From an uncultured Agathobaculum sp. (GTDB lineage Bacteria > Bacillota > Clostridia > Oscillospirales > Butyricicoccaceae): 64,000 bases of DNA. Position numbers and translations under genes: made by a program. Every line of letters begins with the position of its first letter. Position 1 is the first letter of the stretch. The stretch spans positions 210,283 through 274,282 of the forward strand of contig NZ_CALWJJ010000002.1 of the NCBI RefSeq assembly GCF_944380985.1, in the 5' to 3' direction. The notes under the pieces are model-generated. The model saw nothing but the letters and a program-made list of their open reading frames with translations. It was not told the origin of the DNA and did no database searches. Of this stretch, positions 16,380 to 24,597 are shown piece by piece.

Positions 16380-17420
16380 TTGGATACTCCGTTGTGCCAG
16401 CTAAATCACACGCCGCAGATCCTGCTCAACGAAGCGGAGGATCTGCCGTACTACCGGCAGACGCCTGCGCGCTTTGCCGGCGCGGTTGCGCCGGACGGCG
16501 AGAGCTGCGCGCAGTGGGCAAACAGCTTGGCGCCGCTGCCGGTCGGACGTATGCTTGACTGTCCGCCGTGGCCGGAGGAGGACAGCTGCGAACGCCCGGT
16601 GACCGTGCGGTACATCAACCGATGCAAGCGTCTTTTTCGCCCGCAGCTAAAGGAGGAGGCCGCGTTTTACTATCTGCGTAGCGCACCGGGCTTTGCCGCA
16701 TTGCGCGCGGCCGTGTTGGCGATAGGTGAGCTGACCGGCCGTGCGGTGATTGCTGAGGTCGCCATCGAGGATGACGAGGGCCGCATGGCGGACGGTACCG
16801 ATGTGCGCGCTGCGCTCGGCGTACTACAGTGCATCGGTGTGACCACGATCGTGCTGACCGCGCACGATCCAGAGTCCATGACCGCAGCGCTCGATCTTGC
16901 AGCGCCCTATGCCCGCATGGCGCTTGGCGCGTGCGTGCACTCTGCGTGGCTACGCGCCCAGACCAAGCTCTATAACATTGAACTTGTCCTGCCTGCCGAT
17001 CATGACGACACCGCCCGGCTGCTCAAGGCGTTGGACGATCACACGGGCGGTGAGACCATACCGCGTGACCATGATGATTTTATCCTCGCGCCGGACGGAA
17101 AAAATGCGCACTTTATTGATGCGACAATTGATATTTCGGACGAGATCGAGTGCGGGCCGCGGCTTGAGGAGGCATTGATCGAAGCGGAGGACGACGCGGG
17201 CGCGCTCAAGCTGGTGCTCGAAACCGAGGACGATGTGATAAAGCTCGAGGAATTCCGTTACATGATCTCTCGGCCGCTGTGCCTGTGCGCGGCATCGGCC
17301 GAGCTGCTCGAGCAGGGGCTGCGCGTGTTCCCGGGTCTCGCGCTGTATGATGGCACTTGGGAGCAGCCCGAGGACGTGCTGCATTATCTGGAGAAAAAAT
17401 ACGGGCTGATTCGGTTATAA
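16380..17420 (+). CDS. Homocysteine S-methyltransferase-like protein, degenerate
   Basis: A 346-residue soluble protein whose function is not clear. The middle (about residues 105-185: AVLAIGELTGRAVIAEVAIED, ADGTDVRAALGVLQCIGVTTIVLT, LAAPYARMALGACVHSAWL) follows the central beta-alpha pattern of homocysteine S-methyltransferase barrels. The zinc-binding Cys pair (GGCCG-type) expected near the C-terminus is absent, so methyl transfer is unlikely. The second half is acidic. Start is TTG at 16380 with GGGGGAAA upstream. It lies between the S41 protease and prmA genes, 32 bases after the protease stop. Assignment rests on pattern only; it could be a different TIM-barrel protein. Confidence 0.5.
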   Translation: MDTPLCQLNHTPQILLNEAEDLPYYRQTPARFAGAVAPDGESCAQWANSLAPLPVGRMLDCPPWPEEDSCERPVTVRYINRCKRLFRPQLKEEAAFYYLRSAPGFAALRAAVLAIGELTGRAVIAEVAIEDDEGRMADGTDVRAALGVLQCIGVTTIVLTAHDPESMTAALDLAAPYARMALGACVHSAWLRAQTKLYNIELVLPADHDDTARLLKALDDHTGGETIPRDHDDFILAPDGKNAHFIDATIDISDEIECGPRLEEALIEAEDDAGALKLVLETEDDVIKLEEFRYMISRPLCLCAASAELLEQGLRVFPGLALYDGTWEQPEDVLHYLEKKYGLIRL

Positions 17421-17501
17421 AACAAGCGGGCCTTACGGCAAAACACACAAACCCGTTAAAAAGCATGCCCTGTGGTGCGGGAGAAAGGATGAATATGCGG
17501 G

Positions 17502-18464
17502 ATGGACTGGCAGGAGGTTGCGATTTATACCACGACCGCCGGCATCGGGCCGGTCGTGGCGGTGCTGGAGGATAATGGCATCGAAGGCTATGTGCTTGAG
17601 GACGCAGCGGACTTTGAGGAGTTTCTCAAGGATACCGAGATTTATTGGGATTATGTGGATGAGGAGCTTAAGCGGCAAAAGCGCGCGCAGGAGACCTGCA
17701 TTAAAATCTATCTGCCAGGAGACGAGCAGGGCGCAGAGCAGTATAGGGCGCTCACCCGTGCGCTCGAGAACCTTAAGGCGTGTGACACCGGGCATGCATG
17801 GGGCCGTCTATGTACAGAGACCACGCTGACCCGGCAGGAGGACTGGGAGTGGGGATGGAAGCAGTATTTTAAGCCATTTCCGGTCGGCAGCACCTTTCTG
17901 ATCAAACCCTCGTGGGAGGCCGTGGACGATGCGCAGGGGCGGCGTATTCTGGAGATTGACCCCGCCTCGAGCTTTGGCACGGGGAGCCATGACACCACCA
18001 AGCTGTGCATCGCCGCGCTCGAACAGTATGTCCGGCCGGGCTGCCGGTTGCTTGATATGGGCACAGGTTCGGGCATTCTGGCGATTGCCGCGGCCATGCT
18101 GGGCGCGGATGTGCAGACAGTCGTTGATATTGACGAAAATTGCCTGAAAACCGCGCGTGAAAACGCCGAAAAAAACCGGGTGCAGATCGGTCGCGGTCTG
18201 TGCGGCGATGCACTGCGCGATAGCAGACTTGCCGCTGAGATCGGCGCAGGGTATCAGATCATCGTCGCCAACATCGTAGCCGACGTCATCATCGGCATGG
18301 CGCCGATGTTTTATGATAAGCTGATCACCGGCGGCATACTGATCTGCTCGGGCATCCTAAATGAACGTGCACAAGAGGTGCATGCGGCGCTCGCTGAGGC
18401 CGGATTTACCATCCTATCCCATGCGGCCAGCGAAGACTGGAGTGCCTTTTCGGCGAAAAAATGA
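17502..18464 (+). CDS. prmA: Ribosomal protein L11 methyltransferase
   Basis: Methylates ribosomal protein L11 using S-adenosylmethionine. The N-terminal substrate-binding region contains LEDNGIEGYVLEDAADFEEFL. The methyltransferase core holds IDPASSFGTGSHDTTKLC, LLDMGTGSGILAIAAAMLGA (SAM loop), VDIDENCLKTARENAEKN, and IVANIVADVIIGM in the position of the NPPY-like motif. The length of 320 residues is normal. rsmE, another translation-related methyltransferase, begins 66 bases later, a conserved pairing in Firmicutes. Confidence 0.95.
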   Translation: MDWQEVAIYTTTAGIGPVVAVLEDNGIEGYVLEDAADFEEFLKDTEIYWDYVDEELKRQKRAQETCIKIYLPGDEQGAEQYRALTRALENLKACDTGHAWGRLCTETTLTRQEDWEWGWKQYFKPFPVGSTFLIKPSWEAVDDAQGRRILEIDPASSFGTGSHDTTKLCIAALEQYVRPGCRLLDMGTGSGILAIAAAMLGADVQTVVDIDENCLKTARENAEKNRVQIGRGLCGDALRDSRLAAEIGAGYQIIVANIVADVIIGMAPMFYDKLITGGILICSGILNERAQEVHAALAEAGFTILSHAASEDWSAFSAKK

Positions 18465-18530
18465 ATTGCCGAATGGTTACTTGCCAAACCGTATTTTTTT
18501 TGATAGAATAGGAAAGGTTATTTTATCGTA

Positions 18531-19256
18531 ATGCCAAGGTTTTTTGTAGAGCAGCCGCCGCAAGACGGCGTACTGACGCTCGAGGGTGAAAGTGCGCACC
18601 ACGCGGCGCGCGTGCTGCGGCTGCGGCCGGGCGAAGCGGTTACGCTGTGCGACGGCCGGGGGATGGACTTTGACTGCATCGTTGAAAGCGTCGACCGGCA
18701 GACGGTTGTCTGCCGGGTGCAGAACAGCCACCCGGCGCTCACTGAGCCTGCGCAGCGTATTACGTTGTTTATGGCTCTGCCCAAGGGCGATAAGATGGAA
18801 TGGATCGTGCAGAAGGCGGTCGAGCTTGGCGCAAGCGAAATCGTGCCGTATCTCTCCAAAAACTGCGTATCCCGTCCGGACAGAACGGAAAGCAAGGTCG
18901 AGCGGTGGCGCAGGATTGCCGTAGAAGCGGCTAAGCAGTGCGGCAGAGGCGTTTTGCCGTTCGTTCAGCCGGTGATTCCGTTTGCGCAGGCGGCAGCGCG
19001 CGCGGCGCAGGATGAAACCGCGCTGTTTCTTTATGAAAACGAAAGGCAGACCGGTCTGCGGCAGGCGCTTGCAGGCGGTTTGGGAGACACGGTTTCACTG
19101 CTGGTCGGCCCGGAGGGTGGCTTTGCCCCGGAGGAGGCCGAAGCGGCGAGACGGGCAGGACTGAAAAGCGTATCCCTGGGTACGCGCATCCTGCGGTGTG
19201 AAACGGCGCCGATTGCGGCGCTCGCCGCTATTTTGTATGCAGGCGGCAATATGTAA
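18531..19256 (+). CDS. rsmE: 16S rRNA (uracil-1498-N3)-methyltransferase
   Basis: A SPOUT-class methyltransferase that modifies U1498 of 16S rRNA. The N-terminal PUA-like part (PRFFVEQPPQDGVLTLEGESAHHAARVLRLRPGE, read in pieces) is followed by LFMALPKGDKMEWIVQKAVELGA and the C-terminal knot: LLVGPEGGFAPEEAEAA, then VSLGTRILRCETAPIAALA. The 241-residue length is normal. A near-consensus gap upstream includes GGAAAGG 12 bases before the ATG. Confidence 0.95.
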   Translation: MPRFFVEQPPQDGVLTLEGESAHHAARVLRLRPGEAVTLCDGRGMDFDCIVESVDRQTVVCRVQNSHPALTEPAQRITLFMALPKGDKMEWIVQKAVELGASEIVPYLSKNCVSRPDRTESKVERWRRIAVEAAKQCGRGVLPFVQPVIPFAQAAARAAQDETALFLYENERQTGLRQALAGGLGDTVSLLVGPEGGFAPEEAEAARRAGLKSVSLGTRILRCETAPIAALAAILYAGGNM

Positions 19257-19278
19257 GCATATAGAGGGAGTGTAGGCA

Positions 19279-20061
19279 TTGTCGAAAAGCAATGTGGAAA
19301 AAAAGATGATCAGCAAGGAAGAGTATACCACCAACAAGGTGCTGGCGGTGTTCAGCGTGTGTCTGCTGGGCGTATTGCTGCTTATGGTGGTGCAGCGCCT
19401 GCTCGATTATGGCAACACATGGGCGACCGGTATGGTCGTCATCCGCGTGCTGATGGGCATTGGTGCGGTTGGCGTGATTTGGGGCGCGGCTTTGCTGGGG
19501 CTTGAGCTTTCCGGCAGGCGTGAGCGCGCACGCCGCATCATCTGCGGACGCAATGTACTGATCGTAAGCATTTTCACCTTGCTTTGTATGGCGATGATTG
19601 GCTATCTGGGCGCGCAGTCAATCAAGCTGCTATATGTGCTGCTGCCGGTGCTGGCGGTATATTATCTGGTCTATCATTCATACGCGCCCGAGTTTTTCAT
19701 CATCGCGGCGGACAGCGGTGTGGCGATCGGCCTGATGTGGCTTGTGCACCGTGCGGCCGCTGCGGCGCGTTTTGGTTGGATGGCGCCGGCAGCGGTGATC
19801 GCGGCGGTTGTGCTGACCATTATTCAGCTGTTCTGCGTATACAAGCTGCGCGCCAAAGGCGGTAAATTTGACTTGGGCGGCAAAAAGATTGATTCGCGCT
19901 TTAGCCGGAACGCCTATACGATGCTGACGATCACACCGCTCGTGATGACTGTGCTTGTGGCGGCTGTCTGGTTCCAGCCCTCGTGGATGATGATCGCAAT
20001 AGGCTGCGCGGCGGCATATCTCTTCATCACCGCGGTATACTATACTGTTAAGCTGATGTGA
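19279..20061 (+). CDS. Polytopic membrane protein of unknown function
   Basis: A 260-residue protein with about eight hydrophobic segments and short basic cytosolic loops (SGRRERARRIICG, KLRAKGGKFDLGGKK). The N-terminus is polar (MSKSNVEKKMISKEEYTTN). No transporter or enzyme motif is seen. Start is TTG at 19279 after AGGGAG. It follows rsmE by 22 bases and is closed by an intrinsic terminator, so it belongs to the prmA-rsmE transcript. Similar membrane proteins are common near rsmE in Oscillospirales, but I know of no function. Confidence 0.65.
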   Translation: MSKSNVEKKMISKEEYTTNKVLAVFSVCLLGVLLLMVVQRLLDYGNTWATGMVVIRVLMGIGAVGVIWGAALLGLELSGRRERARRIICGRNVLIVSIFTLLCMAMIGYLGAQSIKLLYVLLPVLAVYYLVYHSYAPEFFIIAADSGVAIGLMWLVHRAAAAARFGWMAPAAVIAAVVLTIIQLFCVYKLRAKGGKFDLGGKKIDSRFSRNAYTMLTITPLVMTVLVAAVWFQPSWMMIAIGCAAAYLFITAVYYTVKLM

Positions 20062-20078
20062 CTGACAGCGGAAAACAG

Positions 20079-20107
20079 GCGGATGGCTTAGCCGTCCGCC
20101 TTTTCTT
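20079..20107 (+). terminator. Intrinsic terminator after the membrane-protein gene
   Basis: Stem GGCGGATGGC/GCCGTCCGCC (one G-T pair) with a TTA loop, followed by TTTTCTTTCT. Confidence 0.8.
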
Positions 20108-20123
20108 TCTGGAGGGATGAAAC

Positions 20124-20921
20124 ATGAAATGGAAAGCTGCCTTGCTGGCATTTTTGCTGCTGGCGGGAGGTGCGATCGCGCACTGGTATCCGCGTGCGGC
20201 GGCGCCTGATGTGCAAAGCGCGTTCGAGGCCGCGGCGCTTCTTGAGCAGGAGGTGCGGGCCGGCGGGGAGAGCGTGACTTTTCGTAGCGAGCAGATCGAT
20301 CCGGACGAGGTATACCGCGCGCTCGAGGCGCGTTATCCTTACGCCTTTGCGCTGCATGCGACCGAGCGGTCCGACCGTACCATAGCACTGCGCGTCGAGG
20401 TGCCGCGCGCGGCGCGTCAGGCGCAGGCGCAGGAGTATGCGGCCGCCCTCGCATCGGACAGCGTAAAAGAGGGCATGAGCGATGTGCAGAAGCTGCGCGC
20501 ACTGCACGATGCACTCATTCGTCTGTGTGCTTACGATGAGGAGACGGCGGCCACATCTGCACCGGACGGCGCGGCGGCTCCGTTCGCGGCTGACGGCGCG
20601 CTGCTCGACCACAGCGCTGTATGCGCGGGCTATGGGCGCGCGTTTGGCATGCTGTGCGAAGCGGTCGGGATACAGACGATCTACATCGCTTCGGATGAAA
20701 TGAACCATGGCTGGAACGCAGTTCGCCTTGCCGGGCAGACCTACTACATCGACTGCACCTTTGACGATCCGGTGCCCGACCGGGGAGATTATGTATCCGC
20801 ACAGTATTTTCTGCTGACCGAGGAGCAGCTTGCCCGCACACATACCTGGGATGTGGATTTTTATGAGCGTCTGCTCGATAGCATGGAAAAAGAAAACCAA
20901 ACTCAACAGTCAAGCGAATAA
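20124..20921 (+). CDS. Exported transglutaminase-like protein
   Basis: A 265-residue protein with an N-terminal signal sequence (KWKAALLAFLLLAGGAIAHW). The C-terminal half is a transglutaminase-like fold: the nucleophile Cys in SAVCAGYGRAFGMLCEAVGI, the His in EMNHGWNAVRLAGQ, and the Asp in YYIDCTFDDP. All three catalytic residues are present. In bacteria these domains act as cysteine peptidases or isopeptide-forming enzymes at the cell surface; the real substrate is unknown. GGAGGG precedes the ATG. It stands alone between a terminator and the tRNA promoter. Confidence 0.85.
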   Translation: MKWKAALLAFLLLAGGAIAHWYPRAAAPDVQSAFEAAALLEQEVRAGGESVTFRSEQIDPDEVYRALEARYPYAFALHATERSDRTIALRVEVPRAARQAQAQEYAAALASDSVKEGMSDVQKLRALHDALIRLCAYDEETAATSAPDGAAAPFAADGALLDHSAVCAGYGRAFGMLCEAVGIQTIYIASDEMNHGWNAVRLAGQTYYIDCTFDDPVPDRGDYVSAQYFLLTEEQLARTHTWDVDFYERLLDSMEKENQTQQSSE

Positions 20922-20928
20922 AAAGTGC

Positions 20929-20957
20929 TTGACAGGGCGGAATGGATGAGGTATAAT
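20929..20957 (+). promoter_or_regulatory. Consensus promoter of the tRNA operon
   Basis: TTGACA at 20929, 17 bases, TATAAT at 20952, both hexamers perfect. A GC-rich stretch follows (GTCGCCACAAACGGGCGACG at 20965-20984 can fold into a small hairpin). It lies 41 bases before tRNA-Met, fitting a highly expressed stable-RNA operon. Confidence 0.9.
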
Positions 20958-20997
20958 ATCTATCGTCGCCACAAACGGGCGACGTGGGAATGTGTAT

Positions 20998-21074
20998 GGC
21001 GGTATAGCTTAGTTGGCTAGAGCGTTCGGTTCATACCCGAAAGGTCATTGGTTCAAGTCCAATTACCGCTACCA
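20998..21074 (+). tRNA. tRNA-Met (anticodon CAT)
   Basis: Cloverleaf of 77 bases with encoded CCA. Acceptor GGCGGTA pairs with TACCGCT (first pair G-T), the anticodon stem is TTCGG/CCGAA around TTCATAC, and the T-arm is ATTGG-TTCAAGT-CCAAT. The A-T-free first pair and general shape suit the elongator form; a CAT anticodon modified to read Ile cannot be excluded by eye. Confidence 0.93.
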
Positions 21075-21083
21075 TTTTCCCTT

Positions 21084-21158
21084 GGCCCGTTGGTCAAGCG
21101 GTTAAGACACCGCCCTTTCACGGCGGTAACGCGGGTTCGATTCCCGCACGGGTCACCA
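21084..21158 (+). tRNA. tRNA-Glu (anticodon TTC)
   Basis: Cloverleaf of 75 bases with encoded CCA. Acceptor GGCCCGT/ACGGGTC, anticodon stem CCGCC/GGCGG around the loop CTTTCAC, T-arm GCGGG-TTCGATT-CCCGC. A segment of this gene (21093-21126) resembles spacer 53 of the CRISPR array; see the findings. Confidence 0.95.
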
Positions 21159-21161
21159 TAG

Positions 21162-21237
21162 GGAAGTTTAGCTCAGCTGGGAGAGCATCTGCCTTACAAG
21201 CAGAGGGTCAGCGGTTCGAGCCCGTTAACTTCCACCA
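21162..21237 (+). tRNA. tRNA-Val (anticodon TAC)
   Basis: Cloverleaf of 76 bases with encoded CCA. Acceptor GGAAGTT/AACTTCC, anticodon stem TCTGC/GCAGA around CTTACAA, T-arm AGCGG-TTCGAGC-CCGTT. Third gene of the tRNA operon, 3 bases after tRNA-Glu. Confidence 0.95.
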
Positions 21238-21243
21238 TTAAAG

Positions 21244-21277
21244 AAGCCTTGGATCGAGTAGATCTGGGGCTTTTTTG
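21244..21277 (+). terminator. Intrinsic terminator of the tRNA operon
   Basis: Stem AAGCCTTGGATC paired with GATCTGGGGCTT (imperfect centre) followed by TTTTTTGTTT, directly after tRNA-Val. Confidence 0.75.
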
Positions 21278-21376
21278 TTTAGATTACAAAAAATAAAAAG
21301 AGACGCATCATTTATGCAATGTTTTTGCTTTCCGCGTGTTATACTGAACAGCAGAACGCAGAAAGAAGGAACGCGC

Positions 21377-22960
21377 ATGAAAACACTGTATTACGGCGGC
21401 ACCATCCGCACGCTGGAGGAGACGGACACGCAACAGGCACTGCTGGTGGAAAACGGCGTGATCGCAGCCACGGGCGAGCTGGAAAGCATGCAGGCGCGCG
21501 CGCGGGATGCGGCGATGATCGACCTGGAGGGCCGCGCGCTTTTGCCGGGCTTTATCGACGCGCACAGCCATTTTTCCGGCGCGGCCTATGCGCTGTTGCA
21601 GGCGCCGTTAGATGAGGCCGCGTGCTTTGCCGACATTGTGGATGCGCTAACACAGTTTATCGCGCAGCGCCATGTGCCCGTAGGGCAGTGGGTGGTTGGG
21701 CGCGGCTATGATCAGAACGCCTTGGCGGAGGGACGGCACCCGGATCGGACGCTGCTCGACCGCGTTTCGGCGGGGCATCCGATCATGGTTGTGCATCAGT
21801 CCGGCCATATGGGCGTGTTCAACACAGTGGCGCTCGAGCGGCTGGGCGTGGCGTATGATACGGCCGCACCCGCGGGCGGCTCGATCGCACGGTCGGGCGG
21901 TCAACTGACCGGCTACATGGAGGAAAATGCCTTTGTGCACTACCAGCAGCAGGTGCCGGCGCCAGATATGGACGATCTACTCGATGCCTGCCGCTGCGCG
22001 CAGCAGATGTATGCCTCCTACGGCGTTACGACCGTGCAGGAAGGTATGCTGACAGAGGGTTTGATTCCACTGTATGAGGCGTTGCAGGCGCACCGCGTGC
22101 TCGAGCTGGATATTGTTGCCTATCCGGGGGTGGACGCGCTCGAGGCGGCCTGCACGGCCTTTCCAGACGCAGTGCGGCGGTATGTGGGTCACTTCAAAAT
22201 AGGCGGATGCAAGCTGTTTCTGGACGGCTCGCCGCAAGGGCGCACAGCCTGGATGCGCACGCCCTATCAGGGCGCGTCGGATGGCTATCGCGGCTGCGGC
22301 ACGATGACGGACAGCGCGCTCGAAGACGCGTTGATGGACGCCTGCCACGCCGGCATGCAACCGCTGGTGCACTGCAACGGCGACGCTGCAGCAGCGCAGC
22401 TGCTGTCGGTCGCAGCCGCGATCGAGCAGACGTACCCTGACCTGCGGGCGCTGCGACCGGTGATGGTTCACGCGCAGCTGCTGGACGTCGATCAGATGGA
22501 CGAGGTAAAGCGTCTGGGCATATTGCCGTCCTTTTTTGTGGCGCATGTATACCGATGGGGCGACACACATATCAAAAATTTCGGCCTTGCGCGGGCGAGC
22601 CGCATCAGCGCGGCCAAAGCCGCGCTCGACCGGGGTATTCGGTTTACGCTCCATCAGGATACGCCCGTGCTACCGCCCGATATGCTGAATACGATCTGGT
22701 GCGCGGCAAACCGCGTGACACGCAGCGGCGTGACACTTGGCGCAGAGCAGCGCATTCCGGTCGAGGCCGCGCTGCGTGCAGTGACCGAAAACGCTGCCTA
22801 TCAATATTTTGAGGAGACGCGTCTCGGCACGCTGCACCCGGGTAAAGCGGCCGATTTTGTACTGTTGGACGCCGACCCGTTCTCTGTGCCACTTGATAAG
22901 CTGCGCGGCATCCGCGTGCTCGAGACGATCAAGGCTGGTGAGACGGTCTGGCGCGCGTGA
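21377..22960 (+). CDS. YtcJ-type metal-dependent amidohydrolase
   Basis: A 528-residue amidohydrolase_3 family enzyme, predicted cytosolic. LLPGFIDAHSHFSGAAYALL carries the HxH metal site; VVHQSGHMGVFNTVAL and TVQEGM follow; LVHCNGDAAAAQLLSVAAAIE and MVHAQLL give the two C-terminal His; TLHQDTPVLPPDMLNTIWCA holds the catalytic Asp. The end (GTLHPGKAADFVLLDADPF) is the usual cap of this family. The ATG at 21377 follows AGAAGGA; the longer frame to 21275 is unlikely because it overlaps the terminator. Substrates of YtcJ-like enzymes are mostly unknown (N-substituted amides or formamides). Confidence 0.9.
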   Translation: MKTLYYGGTIRTLEETDTQQALLVENGVIAATGELESMQARARDAAMIDLEGRALLPGFIDAHSHFSGAAYALLQAPLDEAACFADIVDALTQFIAQRHVPVGQWVVGRGYDQNALAEGRHPDRTLLDRVSAGHPIMVVHQSGHMGVFNTVALERLGVAYDTAAPAGGSIARSGGQLTGYMEENAFVHYQQQVPAPDMDDLLDACRCAQQMYASYGVTTVQEGMLTEGLIPLYEALQAHRVLELDIVAYPGVDALEAACTAFPDAVRRYVGHFKIGGCKLFLDGSPQGRTAWMRTPYQGASDGYRGCGTMTDSALEDALMDACHAGMQPLVHCNGDAAAAQLLSVAAAIEQTYPDLRALRPVMVHAQLLDVDQMDEVKRLGILPSFFVAHVYRWGDTHIKNFGLARASRISAAKAALDRGIRFTLHQDTPVLPPDMLNTIWCAANRVTRSGVTLGAEQRIPVEAALRAVTENAAYQYFEETRLGTLHPGKAADFVLLDADPFSVPLDKLRGIRVLETIKAGETVWRA

Positions 22961-22995
22961 AAGGGCGGATAGCGCGGCCTGCGCGCAAATCCCCC

Positions 22996-23024
22996 TTGGC
23001 TTTTTGCCGCCGATGCCTTATACT
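22996..23024 (+). promoter_or_regulatory. Promoter of the DUF4317 gene
   Basis: TTGGCT at 22996, 17 bases, TATACT at 23019. The leader of about 95 bases before the ATG contains GC-rich inverted segments (GCATCCGGTGCGC / GGTGCGCCGGATG) of unclear meaning. Confidence 0.5.
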
Positions 23025-23118
23025 GAATAAGGAACCGATCGCTGTCGGCATCCGGTGCGCGCCCTGACCTGCGCGCGTATTTTTGCCGGTGCGCCGGATG
23101 GAGCAAAGGAGAATAGAT

Positions 23119-24378
23119 ATGAACATCACCAAGGGCGACGTGCTCGAACTACGCCGCCGTTTGAAAAAGAATGAGTGCACCTTTGATAGTGTGTGTGGCT
23201 GCTATGTCAACAGCGGCAAGCAGATAGTCCTTAAATTTCGGGAGCCATTTTCCGCGCTTGGAGAGGATGAATTTTACAAGTACCTAGAGATCGCCCAAAA
23301 GGCGCTTTCTGGCACGATCGGCAGCAATCTGCTTGAGCTGGATTTCGACCGGGGTGAAGCGTCGGAGGAGCGGCAAAAGTATCTGTTGTTGTTGCGCTCA
23401 AGCAAGCTTGCAAACGATCAGTTGCTCGACCGGCTGTATGAACAGATCGTCGAGCAGTATGCCTATCCAGGCAACTACCTGATTTTGATCTACCATGATG
23501 TTTATGATGTGCCTGCCAGGGCAAGCTCGGGAGAGGAGCAGGACGAATCCGAGGAGGTATACGAATACATACTGTGCGCAATCTGCCCGGTTGATCTGGC
23601 CAAGCCCGCGCTTGGCTACCGTGAGGACGAAAACCGCATCGGTGCACGGCGGCGCGACTGGGTGGTCGGCCTGCCCGACCTCGGCTTTGTCTATCCGGCG
23701 TTCAGCGGGCGCGCAAGCGATGTCAACGCGATGATGTATTATGTAAAGCCTGGCAAAAGCTCACAGCCGGACTTTGTACAAAATGTGCTCGGCTGCGTAT
23801 CCCAGCGCACAGCGGCGGAGGACAAGCAGGTGTTTGAGCGCGTGGTCAAAGGCGCGTTCGGCGAGGATGGGGAGCAGGCGGACGCGGCGTTTTTCCAGAT
23901 CCAGCAGACCATCAGCGGTATGGTGTCCGAGCGCGAGCAGGATGAATCTCTGCCGCCGGTCAGATTGACAGCCGAGACGGTCGCAGACCTGGCGGCAGAG
24001 GCCGAAGTGCCCAATAAAGTGCGCGAGCGGATCGAAAAATCCTACGCAGATCTGTTTGGCAGCACGCCGCCCGTAGCGCACAACGTGCTTGACAGCAAAC
24101 TGGTCGAGGAAGGTGCGCGGCGCGCGCATACTGCCCGGCTGGAGCAGAAAGTAGCCGCCTTGCAGCAGCAGCTCGCCGCGCAGGGAACAGCCGGCGCGGA
24201 CGAAGAGGACGCGCCGCCGTGGGAAGAGGAGGAGCCGGCCGCGCCGATCGAGCTGCGTGTGCCCGTAGAAAAGGCCACGCGCATTCACGCCGGCATCGTG
24301 GAGGGGCAGAAGTGCCTGCTCATCCCACTGGACGAGGGGGAGTCTGCCTGCATCAACGGCAAAAATACACCGTTTTAA
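23119..24378 (+). CDS. DUF4317 protein
   Basis: A 419-residue cytosolic protein of the DUF4317 family, common in gut Clostridia. The N-terminus NITKGDVLELRRRLKKNECTF and then VCGCYVNSGKQ, EDEFYKYLEIAQKALSGTIG are the family signature; YPGNYLILIYHDVYDVP and RDWVVGLPDLGFVYPAFSGR lie in the middle. A Glu-rich linker with a coiled-coil-like stretch (ARRAHTARLEQKVAALQQQLAAQ) precedes the C-terminal tail. AAAGGAG precedes the ATG at 23119. Nothing is known to me of its molecular role. It stands alone between its promoter and a terminator. Confidence 0.85.
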   Translation: MNITKGDVLELRRRLKKNECTFDSVCGCYVNSGKQIVLKFREPFSALGEDEFYKYLEIAQKALSGTIGSNLLELDFDRGEASEERQKYLLLLRSSKLANDQLLDRLYEQIVEQYAYPGNYLILIYHDVYDVPARASSGEEQDESEEVYEYILCAICPVDLAKPALGYREDENRIGARRRDWVVGLPDLGFVYPAFSGRASDVNAMMYYVKPGKSSQPDFVQNVLGCVSQRTAAEDKQVFERVVKGAFGEDGEQADAAFFQIQQTISGMVSEREQDESLPPVRLTAETVADLAAEAEVPNKVRERIEKSYADLFGSTPPVAHNVLDSKLVEEGARRAHTARLEQKVAALQQQLAAQGTAGADEEDAPPWEEEEPAAPIELRVPVEKATRIHAGIVEGQKCLLIPLDEGESACINGKNTPF

Positions 24379-24385
24379 CAGCGAA

Positions 24386-24419
24386 GGAACCGCAAGAAAA
24401 GGCGGTTCTTTTCTTTTTT
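24386..24419 (+). terminator. Intrinsic terminator after the DUF4317 gene
   Basis: Stem GAACCGC/GCGGTTC with an A-rich loop followed by TTTTCTTTTTT. Confidence 0.8.
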
Positions 24420-24534
24420 GGTAGGTTTGCGTTCTGTATCCATATTTTTACTATAATCTTGGAGTTTTTTTCATAAAATACAGATGTGAAACCGGTGGGA
24501 AACCGTAAAAAATCATGTTTTCCGACGTATAGCG

Positions 24535-24564
24535 TTGAAAACAGGGGGGAAAGTGTGCTATACT
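24535..24564 (+). promoter_or_regulatory. Promoter of rlmB
   Basis: TTGAAA at 24535, 18 bases, TATACT at 24559, 33 bases before the gene start. The rest of the 219-base gap after the DUF4317 gene (from 24420) holds no open frame worth calling. Confidence 0.5.
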
Positions 24565-24597
24565 ACGAATATCTGAAATCCTTTGGAGCGTAATACA

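Noticed and set aside
20088..20906. Minus-strand 272-codon open frame
   Set aside because: Antisense of the transglutaminase-like gene, whose catalytic triad is intact.
21093..21126. Self-targeting of the host tRNA-Glu by spacer 53
   Set aside because: Four mismatches in the PAM-side half and a TTA flank instead of TTC make real self-targeting unlikely; kept only as a trace of origin.
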